Part shown: positions 1 through 5,287 of the stretch, in pieces
Layout: the number at the start of each line of letters is the position of its first letter
Position numbering within the stretch: the first letter of the stretch is position 1
DNA from: Bacillota bacterium
GTDB lineage: Bacteria > Bacillota > Clostridia > Christensenellales > Aristaeellaceae
DNA: 5,312 nt
Assembly (NCBI GenBank): GCA_023392755.1
Contig: JAEWNM010000069.1
Location: 1-5,312, forward strand
Direction of reading: 5' to 3'
Position numbers and translations under genes: made by a program
Notes under the pieces: model-generated
The model's database searches: none
What the model was told of the DNA's origin: nothing
What the model saw: only the letters and a program-made list of their open reading frames with translations

Positions 1-11
1 ATCTAGCATCA

Positions 12-27
12 GAGGGCTTCGGCCCTC
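12..27. other. UUCG-capped stem-loop near the left edge
   Basis: GAGGGC (12-17) pairs with GCCCTC (22-27) around a TTCG loop. Read on the plus strand this is the very stable C(UUCG)G tetraloop. A run of six T lies at 43-48, but it is 15 bases away from the stem, too far for a canonical intrinsic terminator. It is probably part of the 3' untranslated region of a plus-strand gene that ends to the left of the window, working together with the terminator at 59-90. Function is not proven. Confidence 0.45.
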
Positions 28-58
28 CGATACCTCCCTGGGTTTTTTGATGGTTTGA

Positions 59-90
59 GGCCCACCGGATTTTCCGGCGGGCCTTTTTTT
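59..90 (+). terminator. Intrinsic terminator facing the plus strand
   Basis: GGCCCACCGGA (59-69) pairs with TCCGGCGGGCC (73-83) over 11 positions with one A-C mismatch and a TTT loop, followed directly by a run of seven T (84-90). The T run makes this a plus-strand terminator, most likely for a convergent gene outside the window. In the minus-strand transcript the mismatch becomes a G-U wobble, so the stem is slightly stronger that way, but no U run follows it. It may still slow or trim transcripts coming from the permease gene, which ends at 113. Confidence 0.7.
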
Positions 91-112
91 ATCGCCGCAT
101 TCTATTGCAGAA

Positions 113-937
113 TCATCCTTCATGGACGCGTCTTCGCGTCACGTATTTTTCAAGCAGCGTAACCCCGTAATACATGATTCCCGCCAGCGTGCAAAGTATC
201 ACCACGCTGCTCATGACAATATCCAGCTTGAAAACCTGCCCGCCATACACGATCAAATACCCCAGCCCCGCCCGGGATATCAAAAACTCACCCACGATCA
301 CGCCTACCCAGCTCATGCCTACCGACAGCTTCAGCGCCGAAACCATCACCGGCACGTTGGCGGGCAAAACAACCATGAAAAGCATTTTCAGCTTGGTCGC
401 GCCAAACGCCCGCATCAGCAGCAGCTTTTCTTCAGAAACGCCGGAAAACCCGGTTGATACGCTTGTGATGGACACAATGATGCTCACCAGAACAGCTATG
501 GTCACAATGGCCGATATGCCTGTTCCGATCCATACGATCAGCACTGGCCCAAGGGCAATTTTCGGCAAGGAATTCAATATGACAAGATAGGGGTCCAATA
601 CCTTGGCCATCCTCGGGCACCACCACAAAACGACGGCAATGACAACCCCCAGCCCCGTGCCCAGCAAAAAGCCCAGAACAGTCTCCCACAGCGTATACAG
701 GATGTGCTTTGTCAAATTCCCCGTCTGAAACAGCGATATTACCGTGCGCGCGATGCGGCTGGGCGAGCTGAAAATAAACGGGTCCAGCATGTCAGCGCGC
801 GTGCAAACCTCCCAAAGCGCCAAAACCGCAATCAGAATCGCCAGCCGCGCCACAGCTATGGCAATTTTCTCCCGGCGCAGCGCACGAATGTATTTCAAGC
901 GCTCCCTGGATGGGGATTGGCTGTTATACATGCACAT
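113..937 (-). CDS. ABC transporter permease, NitT/TauT (SsuC/TauC-like) class
   Basis: This is the membrane-spanning subunit of an ABC importer of the nitrate/sulfonate/taurine class; two copies would form the channel in the cytoplasmic membrane. It is 274 residues long from the chosen start, a usual length for the family. About six hydrophobic segments are visible (roughly residues 25-43, 86-105, 117-138, 140-158, 195-216 and 240-260). The cytoplasmic EAA-type loop that docks on the ATPase is at about 170-193, with the conserved RAFGATKLKM core and the following LP. The open frame continues 25 codons further upstream, but those codons lie within the ATPase gene. GGAGG at 945-949, seven bases before ATG 937, decides the start; a second ATG two codons later (931) is also possible. 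The gene overlaps the end of the ATPase gene by 14 bases. The family is clear; the substrate cannot be read from the sequence. Confidence 0.93.
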   Translation of the reverse strand: MCMYNSQSPSRERLKYIRALRREKIAIAVARLAILIAVLALWEVCTRADMLDPFIFSSPSRIARTVISLFQTGNLTKHILYTLWETVLGFLLGTGLGVVIAVVLWWCPRMAKVLDPYLVILNSLPKIALGPVLIVWIGTGISAIVTIAVLVSIIVSITSVSTGFSGVSEEKLLLMRAFGATKLKMLFMVVLPANVPVMVSALKLSVGMSWVGVIVGEFLISRAGLGYLIVYGGQVFKLDIVMSSVVILCTLAGIMYYGVTLLEKYVTRRRVHEG

Positions 938-1682
938 CCATCTCCCTCCATATGGTGTTGAAATACTCCTGAAAGCGCGGCGTGCCGCGGCGCTTGAGCG
1001 GCGGGACGCCAATCAGATCAATGGCGAGGCTGTGCTTTACGGATGCCGGCCTTTTGGTTAATAGCACGACCCTGTCGGCAATGCTGATAGCCTCCGCGAT
1101 ATCATGAGTCACAAAGAGAGCCGTCTTCTTTTCATTGCGTATGATGGCGCTGATCTCATCGCCCAGCGCAAGCCGTGTCTGATAATCCAGCGCCGAAAAC
1201 GGTTCATCCAGCAGGAGCAGTTCGGGATCGATTGCCAGCGTCCGTATCAGGGCGGCGCGCTGGCGCATGCCGCCGGAAAGCTCCGACGGGTATTGGTTTC
1301 TGAAATCATACAGCCCGTATGTTTTCAGCAGCTGCAAGGCGCGTTCGCTCCCCTGCTTTTCCGCGCCCCGCACCTGAAGCCCTAAAAGCACATTTTGCCA
1401 AACCGTGCGCCATTCAAACAAATGGTCCCGTTGAAACATATAGCCGATGCTGCTGCTGGGCCCCGTCACCTCCCTGCCCATCAGGCGTATGGAGCCGGCG
1501 CTGGGCCGTATCAGGCCTGCGATCAGGGATAGTATGGAGGATTTTCCGCAGCCGGACGGGCCCACAATCGCCAGAAATTCCGCTCCGGCCACATGAAGGC
1601 TCAATCCCTTTATAGCCTCTGTTTCCGCGCTAATGCTGTTATACATCAGCGACACGTTGTCCATGCTCAATATGGGTTCCAT
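924..1682 (-). CDS. ABC transporter ATP-binding protein, NitT/TauT (SsuB/TauB-like) class
   Basis: This is the cytoplasmic ATPase that powers the importer made with the permease and binding protein on either side. It is 252 residues long. All catalytic motifs are present and intact: Walker A GPSGCGKSS (about residues 41-49), Q-loop glutamine in MFQRDHLFEW (84), signature LSGGMRQR (135-142), Walker B LLLLDEP (155-161), D-loop SALD (163-166) and the switch histidine in VTHD (193). The C-terminal part after about 205 is typical of the SsuB/TauB/NrtD branch. The frame is open further upstream to a GTG at 1763, but that start has no clear ribosome-binding site and sits in an intergenic hairpin. 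GAGGGAG (1691-1697), eight bases before ATG 1682, supports the shorter protein. The stop overlaps the permease start, which implies coupled translation. Confidence 0.94.
   Translation of the reverse strand: MEPILSMDNVSLMYNSISAETEAIKGLSLHVAGAEFLAIVGPSGCGKSSILSLIAGLIRPSAGSIRLMGREVTGPSSSIGYMFQRDHLFEWRTVWQNVLLGLQVRGAEKQGSERALQLLKTYGLYDFRNQYPSELSGGMRQRAALIRTLAIDPELLLLDEPFSALDYQTRLALGDEISAIIRNEKKTALFVTHDIAEAISIADRVVLLTKRPASVKHSLAIDLIGVPPLKRRGTPRFQEYFNTIWREMDVHV
942..949 (-). promoter_or_regulatory. Ribosome-binding site of the permease, inside the ATPase gene
   Basis: GGAGGGAG read on the minus strand, with GGAGG seven bases before ATG 937. It lies in the last codons of the ATPase gene, so ribosomes finishing that gene arrive at the permease start. 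It is the reason for preferring the 274-residue permease over the longer open frame. Confidence 0.75.
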
Positions 1683-1690
1683 GCTTTTCG

Positions 1691-1697
1691 CTCCCTC
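1691..1697 (-). promoter_or_regulatory. Ribosome-binding site deciding the ATPase start
   Basis: GAGGGAG on the minus strand, eight bases before ATG 1682. The residues encoded further upstream do not resemble the N-terminus of this ATPase family, whereas EPILSMDNVS just after this ATG is a normal first beta-strand. Confidence 0.75.
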
Positions 1698-1745
1698 AAC
1701 GGCTGCTTTTGGAATTGATTCTCCGGATTTTCGCAAGGCGGGGCA

Positions 1746-1771
1746 GGGCAGGCGCGTATTCACGCCTGCCC
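1746..1771 (-). other. Intercistronic stem-loop between binding protein and ATPase genes
   Basis: GGGCAGGCG (1746-1754) pairs perfectly with CGCCTGCCC (1763-1771) around an eight-base loop. It begins 14 bases after the stop of the binding-protein gene (1785) and ends well before the ATPase ribosome-binding site. No U run follows on either strand, so it is not a standard terminator. In other binding-protein operons (malE-malF is the well-known case) such hairpins protect the upstream message from 3' decay, so that binding protein is made in excess over the membrane parts. That role here is inferred from position and structure. Confidence 0.65.
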
Positions 1772-1784
1772 GCCGTCCCTTTGC

Positions 1785-2771
1785 TTACCTGCTTATCACT
1801 GCCTGCGCAATGGTATTGTCCACAATGGCATCAAACGGTACACGGGCGGACAACTCTCCCGCCCCTTCGATGATGTCCTGCATCCTTACAAAATCCTCTT
1901 CCTGCATAACGGGCATCTGACACCAGGCGCCTATGCTTTGATAGTTCGCTGCCACAGCCGTTAAAAGCTCCACATCCGCATCGGGAAACTGGGGAGCGAT
2001 CACCTTTGCAATTTCTTCCGGGGCATGATCTGCCACCCACTGCTGCCCTTTGGCAACAGCTTTGATGAAGCGGAAATAAAGATCGCCCTTCTCGTGGAGC
2101 AGGCTCTTTCTGACCATATAGGCCGTGTATGGCACCTTGCCGCTGTGAGCGCCCACCGAAGCCACAATGTACCCGATCCCTTGCTTTACGCACAGGCTGG
2201 CCGTTGGCTCAAATAAGGTGACATAGTCCGCATCGCTGCCCTGGAACGCCCCGGCCATCAGGTTGAACTGTATGTCTGTGCGCACATTCACATCATCCCC
2301 GGGCGTCAACCCCTTTTGATGCAGCACATACAGCAGCGTCATCAGCGGCATGCCGCCGGGCCGTCCGCCGATAATGGTTTTCCCCTTCAGCTTCTGCCAG
2401 TCAAAAGCGTCGTCTTCTTCCCGGCCAACCAGAAAAGAACCGTCGGTTTGGGTCAGCTGCCCGATGATCATGGCGTGGTCTTCCTTGCCCTGGTTATATA
2501 CGTATACCGCCGTTTCCGGCCCCATGAGTCCTATGTCCGCTTCCGATGCCAGCAAGGCCGTCATGCTTTTGTCCGATCCGCCGCCGTTGACAAGATCAAT
2601 TAGAATTCCTTCCTCCGCAAAGTAGCCCAGCTCGATGGCGGCGTATTGCGGCGCATAGAAGACGGAATGCGTCACCTCATTGAGCGTAACCTTTTGAAGC
2701 TTCTCTTGCGCGAGCCCGGCAGGAACGAACATGAGCATTGCGGCAAGCAGCAGGATGATTCCCTTTTTCAT
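1785..2771 (-). CDS. ABC transporter substrate-binding protein, NMT1/THI5-like (NitT/TauT) family
   Basis: This is the extracytoplasmic binding protein that captures the ligand and delivers it to the permease and ATPase encoded just downstream. It is 328 residues long from ATG 2771. The N-terminus is a Sec signal peptide: MKK, a hydrophobic core (about 4-16), then PAGLA with likely cleavage after residue 21. No cysteine lipobox is present. The mature part starts with a typical NMT1/THI5-like pattern (VTLNEVTHSVFYAPQ, then LGYFAEEGI at about 48-56), a glycine-rich GGGSDKS segment (63-69), and EADIGLMGPE (77-86). The open frame extends 27 codons upstream to a TTG, but AAGGAGGG (2778-2785), with AGGAGG seven bases before ATG 2771, and the signal peptide fix the start. 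Family members bind sulfonates, nitrate, taurine, thiamine precursors or riboflavin. The ligand here is unknown and no riboswitch helps to identify it. Confidence 0.92.
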   Translation of the reverse strand: MKKGIILLLAAMLMFVPAGLAQEKLQKVTLNEVTHSVFYAPQYAAIELGYFAEEGILIDLVNGGGSDKSMTALLASEADIGLMGPETAVYVYNQGKEDHAMIIGQLTQTDGSFLVGREEDDAFDWQKLKGKTIIGGRPGGMPLMTLLYVLHQKGLTPGDDVNVRTDIQFNLMAGAFQGSDADYVTLFEPTASLCVKQGIGYIVASVGAHSGKVPYTAYMVRKSLLHEKGDLYFRFIKAVAKGQQWVADHAPEEIAKVIAPQFPDADVELLTAVAANYQSIGAWCQMPVMQEEDFVRMQDIIEGAGELSARVPFDAIVDNTIAQAVISR

Positions 2772-2884
2772 GGCTATCCCTCCTTCTGGATGCAACGTAT
2801 GCCAAAGAGATGGGATGTGTGAGGAAAAGACATCGGTTTTGAGCCTGAACAACGGCGCGAGGCTGCAACAGGCAGAGATTCAAC
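2772..2884 (-). other. Leader region of the ABC importer operon
   Basis: This 113-base stretch lies between the terminator of the epimerase gene and the binding-protein start, so the operon promoter should be here. I find no convincing -35/-10 pair, and none of the conserved TPP, FMN or other common riboswitch cores. Only the ribosome-binding site at 2778-2785 is clear. The lack of a recognisable promoter may mean an activator-dependent or alternative-sigma promoter, or simply a weak one. Confidence 0.4.
2778..2785 (-). promoter_or_regulatory. Ribosome-binding site deciding the binding-protein start
   Basis: AAGGAGGG on the minus strand, with its AGGAGG core (2779-2784) seven bases before ATG 2771. 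It places the start directly before the signal peptide and excludes the longer open frame that begins with TTG at 2852. Confidence 0.85.
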
Positions 2885-2927
2885 AAAAAGGCCCACGGCA
2901 TTTCAAAGCTTGAAAATGCCATGGGCC
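2885..2927 (-). terminator. Intrinsic terminator of the epimerase transcript
   Basis: Read on the minus strand, GGCCCA plus GGCATTT pair with AAATGCC plus TGGGCC, joined by one G-U wobble. The stem continues, with one bulged base, to a short loop around AGCTT (2907-2911). It is followed at once by five T (2889-2885). It separates the epimerase transcript from the importer operon, so the two are independent units. Confidence 0.88.
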
Positions 2928-2934
2928 AGTTGAC

Positions 2935-2986
2935 GGCAGCCTTTTTGCCGGTGCAGACGGCTGCCCTCTGCGGCTATGGGAGCCGC
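2935..2986 (-). other. Two tandem stem-loops in the epimerase 3' UTR
   Basis: After the epimerase stop, GCGGCT and AGCCGC (2970-2975 with 2981-2986) form a perfect six-pair hairpin with a five-base loop. GGCAGCC (2935-2941) pairs with GGCTGCC (2959-2965). A shorter alternative pairs CGGCA with TGCCG inside the second one. Neither has a U run. With the terminator they make a chain of three hairpins. A role in 3' end protection, or as a precursor of a small RNA, is possible but not shown. Confidence 0.45.
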
Positions 2987-2995
2987 TTTCATAAG

Positions 2996-4018
2996 CTATT
3001 CCTCTATGCCAAACTCAATCTCCAGCTTCATTTCCTCCATTGGCTGAAGCTTGACCATCCTGTTCTTTTTGAGGCTATTCTCCCGGTTTTCCGGATATAC
3101 GGTGCCCGGCTCAAGGCCCAGAACATAATCGCCCTGCAGATAGTTCCGCCACATGGTAAAGCAGGGAAGCTGGCTCTTTTTGTATTTCATGTAAATACCC
3201 TTAAAGCCCGCCAGCTTTTCATTGCTTAAGCCAATCCTTATATCTTCATCATCCAGGCGCATGAACAATGTGGTATTAGCGTTTGGCTGCGGGGCCGGTA
3301 CCGCGGCGAGGCTTTCCTCCCACCTGGTGGGGCGTCCGTTTAGCGGTTCGTTTACAATATCGCCGGAGGGGATCAAAAGCTTTGCGCCTTCATCAATGAC
3401 CGGATAGCCGATGTTGAAATGATACAGGATGCAGACTTGCTCCTCCCGCAGCGCAAGGTTCGCCAGCGTATCGGTGATCTTGAAGGATTTTGATCCGAGG
3501 GCTGTTTCGATTTTTCGCGTGAAATGAAGGTTTTCCTTATACAATACCGCTTCGCGCATCACACCCTTCAGGCTGATCCTGTACTCGTCCCCGTCCCAGC
3601 CCGCATCGACACTGATGTCTTCGGCCGGCGCATTGTGAATTCTGCCGTGCTGCGCAAACTCTTCGCCATCCACAACGCAGGGCGAGCCCACATTCCGAAG
3701 GCCGCAGGTTGTGAGCAGGCCGGGGCCAAACACACGGTGAAGCTCGTCCCGCCTGTGCTCATAATACACAGAGCTTGATATGCCTGCCTTGGATATAAAA
3801 CCAAGGGGTGCAGCCTTATAATCGGCCCAGGCAATGTCCATGCAGCGGTCGGCGAGCACCGTGAAGCGAAGTCCCGCGCCGGTGTTGATTTCGTATGCGT
3901 CAATCCCTTTGGCCTTTCCGGAATTCAGGGTAAAGCTTTTTATGCCGCCCACCTGAGACACATCGCCGAAGTGCTGATAAAACTCCCGCTTGGCTATTTC
4001 CTTTCCGAATAAAAACAT
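2996..4018 (-). CDS. DUF4432 family protein, aldose 1-epimerase-like sugar mutarotase
   Basis: This is a cytoplasmic galactose-mutarotase-fold protein of the DUF4432 family (aldose epimerases of the E. coli c4013 type). Members are thought to interconvert anomers of sugars or sugar acids. It is 340 residues long, full length for the family, with no signal peptide. Visible family features are LADRCMDIAWADYKAAPLGF (about 55-74), GLLTTCGLRNVGSPC (100-114), HGRIHN with H124 and H128, YHFNIGYP with H200, and GLEPGT with E303. The histidines and the glutamate are the likely active-site residues by analogy with galactose mutarotase. The start ATG 4018 has GGAGGAG (4027-4033) eight bases upstream. 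An 80-base gap without a terminator separates it from the dehydrogenase gene upstream, so co-transcription is plausible. Its own terminator follows at 2885-2927. The substrate cannot be named. Confidence 0.9.
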   Translation of the reverse strand: MFLFGKEIAKREFYQHFGDVSQVGGIKSFTLNSGKAKGIDAYEINTGAGLRFTVLADRCMDIAWADYKAAPLGFISKAGISSSVYYEHRRDELHRVFGPGLLTTCGLRNVGSPCVVDGEEFAQHGRIHNAPAEDISVDAGWDGDEYRISLKGVMREAVLYKENLHFTRKIETALGSKSFKITDTLANLALREEQVCILYHFNIGYPVIDEGAKLLIPSGDIVNEPLNGRPTRWEESLAAVPAPQPNANTTLFMRLDDEDIRIGLSNEKLAGFKGIYMKYKKSQLPCFTMWRNYLQGDYVLGLEPGTVYPENRENSLKKNRMVKLQPMEEMKLEIEFGIEE

Positions 4019-4033
4019 ACTTGCTGCTCCTCC

Positions 4034-4058
4034 ACATATTTATTAGTTACCAATATGT
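4034..4058. repeat. Inverted repeat directly upstream of the epimerase ribosome-binding site
   Basis: ACATATT (4034-4040) and AATATGT (4052-4058) form perfect seven-base arms around an 11-base centre. The dyad abuts the epimerase ribosome-binding site (4027-4033). Its AT-rich character and position would fit an operator or a weak mRNA hairpin that affects ribosome access. A seven-base repeat in AT-rich DNA can occur by chance, so confidence is low. Confidence 0.35.
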
Positions 4059-4098
4059 CTCACTCTCTATCGCTTTAAGAACTGCACGCATTCCCTTG

Positions 4099-4887
4099 TT
4101 AAAACAATTTCCGCTTTACGATGGGGGCCAAGAGAAACCTGCATGCAGCCTTCCTGTTTGTCAGCCAGGATATTTGCACATTGTTCTTTCTATTAGACAA
4201 AATCCGGGGAATAAAAAATGCGGCAACCGTCTCCGGTTTATCTGCCAGGATATTGAACAATCTTTGAAAGCGTTCATCCTGCTCAATTGCCGCTGTTTTG
4301 CCATCAGGCGTTTTTGTGATAAAATCGGTCAGCATCATTCCTGGGGATAATCTACCGGCAATGACGTTAGTCCCATCCAATTCCTTTGCCAGGCCTTTCA
4401 TGAAGTACGTTAGTGCATGTTTTGTCATGCCGTACAGTATCGTCTTTTTTTGTATCATGTTGTTTGAGCCCAAGCCTTCCATGCTATATATGGCTCCATG
4501 TTTTTGCAGAAGCATTTCTTTCACCGCAATTTGTGAGCCATATACCATGCCCGTAATATTTGTTGCAATGATCTGCTTTACATATGTCTCGTCCGTTTCA
4601 TAAACAAAGGCGTTGGGAGCATTCTGGCCCGCATTGTTGATCCAGATATCAATCTGCCCCCATGTATCTTTGGAACTATTCCATAGCCTTTGCAGATCAG
4701 ACTTTAACTGAACATCACATGAAATATAGACATATTTCCCTGCATAGGCGTTCAATTCGTTTTGAACGCTTGCATCAAGGGATTCGCCTCTTCCCGAAAG
4801 CGTCACCTGACAGCCGGCCGCAAGAAAAGATTTTGCCATGGCAAGGCCTATCCCCCGCGTACTGCCTGTAATCACAACTGTTTTCAT
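4099..4887 (-). CDS. Short-chain dehydrogenase/reductase (NYC1/NOL-like SDR)
   Basis: This is a 262-residue NAD(P)-dependent oxidoreductase of the classical SDR family, probably cytoplasmic. The Rossmann-fold cofactor motif TGSTRGIG (7-14), NNAG (84-87) and N110 are present. The catalytic residues Y152 and K156 lie in YGMTK, with S141 eleven residues before Y152 as the likely catalytic serine. The stretches YSMEGLGSNN (134-143), LSPGMMLTDF (180-189) and LADKPETVA (214-222) resemble, from memory, the branch that contains plant chlorophyll b reductases NYC1 and NOL. Bacterial members exist and their substrates are mostly unknown. ATG 4887 follows a modest ribosome-binding site (GAGG at 4894-4897, six bases away) and a good promoter at 4945-4973. 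The gene is visibly more AT-rich than its neighbours, which may mean a different origin. No terminator follows before the epimerase gene. Confidence 0.9.
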   Translation of the reverse strand: MKTVVITGSTRGIGLAMAKSFLAAGCQVTLSGRGESLDASVQNELNAYAGKYVYISCDVQLKSDLQRLWNSSKDTWGQIDIWINNAGQNAPNAFVYETDETYVKQIIATNITGMVYGSQIAVKEMLLQKHGAIYSMEGLGSNNMIQKKTILYGMTKHALTYFMKGLAKELDGTNVIAGRLSPGMMLTDFITKTPDGKTAAIEQDERFQRLFNILADKPETVAAFFIPRILSNRKNNVQISWLTNRKAACRFLLAPIVKRKLF

Positions 4888-4944
4888 TTGCTACCTCAAT
4901 TCTCAACGGTGCTACCCTTCAATAATCTTCCAACTGTTAAAGCA

Positions 4945-4973
4945 ATTATATCTCTTAAGTCAATACAAAACAA
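4945..4973 (-). promoter_or_regulatory. Sigma-A type promoter of the dehydrogenase gene
   Basis: On the minus strand a perfect -10 box TATAAT (4945-4950) lies 17 bases downstream of TTGTTT (4968-4973), a partial match to TTGACA. Transcription would start near 4938, giving a leader of about 50 bases before ATG 4887. It lies directly after the terminator at 5066-5096, so the gene has its own insulated promoter. Confidence 0.7.
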
Positions 4974-5065
4974 CCGCATACGTATGGACAATTTTAGATG
5001 TATTATCGGCTTTAACATTTATATTCATGCATTTGATATATCGCCATATCCCTCGAACACGCCAT

Positions 5066-5096
5066 AAAAAAAGAGCACCTCTAATGAGATGCTCTT
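5066..5096 (-). terminator. Strong intrinsic terminator behind the 5S-like tail
   Basis: AAGAGCACCTC (5071-5081) pairs with GAGATGCTCTT (5086-5096) over 11 positions with one G-U wobble in the minus-strand RNA and a four-base loop. A U run follows at once (5066-5071, overlapping the end of the stem). It sits eight bases after the 5S-like 3' end, the usual arrangement at the end of an rRNA operon. On the plus strand no T run follows the stem, so it acts on the minus strand only. Confidence 0.9.
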
Positions 5097-5104
5097 AATG
5101 GAAT

Positions 5105-5124
5105 CCGGCAACGACCTACTCTCC
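5105..5124 (-). pseudogene. 3' fragment of 5S rRNA (rest of the gene absent)
   Basis: Read on the minus strand, GGAGAGTAGG followed by TCGTTGCCGG is the characteristic last 20 bases of many Firmicutes 5S rRNAs (loop E / helix I 3' strand). The bases further 5' (about 5125-5145) no longer look like 5S: the universally conserved CCGAACACGG and AAGTTAAGC segments, and a 5' strand complementary to the tail over the normal length of helix I, are all missing within the expected 115-120 bases. A functional 5S rRNA cannot be made. Only a five-pair helix (5131-5135 with 5104-5108) closes around the tail, a reduced imitation of helix I. Downstream is a terminator of rRNA-operon style. It is a remnant or chimera. 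Confidence 0.65.
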
Positions 5125-5130
5125 TGGGCT

Positions 5131-5231
5131 CCGGAACACCGCCCCCGCCAGTGGCGGGAATGGGCGGTGTGGAGGAGGCTGGCGAAACAAGCCGCGGAAG
5201 CGGCAGCGAACCGCGGCGACGATTGAGCCAG
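5131..5231 (-). other. GC-rich nested stem-loop block joined to the 5S tail; candidate structured RNA
   Basis: Two strong hairpins follow each other. The first pairs ACACCGCCC (5136-5144) with GGGCGGTGT (5162-5170), with an inner CCGCC/GGCGG stem and a four-base bulge. The second pairs GCCGCGG (5191-5197) with CCGCGGC (5211-5217), enclosed by CTGGC (5179-5183) with GCCAG (5227-5231). Transcribed leftward, the block would run into the 5S-like tail and the terminator, giving a compact RNA of roughly 170-220 bases. It could be a structured non-coding RNA, a mobile palindromic repeat inserted into an old 5S gene, or a rearrangement scar. I do not recognise a known family. Confidence 0.4.
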
Positions 5232-5287
5232 ATGGGCGGGATCAGACATTAGCCCAACGCCGATAAATGAAACAAAGGAAAGTACAA

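Noticed and set aside
122..961. Several plus-strand open frames opposite the permease gene
   Set aside because: They are shadows of the permease reading frame, without ribosome-binding sites or recognisable domains.
935..1012. Longer permease starting at 1012
   Set aside because: The extension is basic, not membrane-like, lies wholly within the ATPase gene and lacks the well-placed ribosome-binding site found before 937.
1680..1763. Longer ATPase starting at GTG 1763
   Set aside because: It has no ribosome-binding site and overlaps an intergenic hairpin. The 27 extra residues do not fit the family, while ATG 1682 has a good ribosome-binding site.
2769..2852. Longer binding protein starting at TTG 2852
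   Set aside because: It would put 27 residues in front of a clear signal peptide. The strong ribosome-binding site at 2778-2785 supports ATG 2771.
2772..2884. Thiamine pyrophosphate or FMN riboswitch upstream of the importer
   Set aside because: This was looked for because the binding protein belongs to a family with thiamine-precursor and riboflavin binders. The conserved cores of these riboswitches are not present.
4097..4108. Short palindrome TTGTT-N2-AACAA at the end of the dehydrogenase gene
   Set aside because: It has five-base arms in AT-rich coding sequence and no U run, so it is too short to call a terminator or an operator.
4945..4963. TTGACT (4958-4963) as -35 box for TATAAT (4945-4950)
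   Set aside because: The gap is only seven bases. TTGTTT at 4968-4973 gives the correct 17-base spacing despite a weaker match.
5105..5225. A complete 5S rRNA gene
   Set aside because: Only the 3' end matches. The conserved central segments and the 5' strand of helix I are missing within the expected length.
5025..5249. Open frame of 74 codons on the minus strand across the right-end block
   Set aside because: It runs through the 5S-like tail and straight through a strong terminator, has no clear ribosome-binding site, and its predicted protein is low-complexity Ala/Ser/Arg-rich sequence caused by the GC-rich stems.
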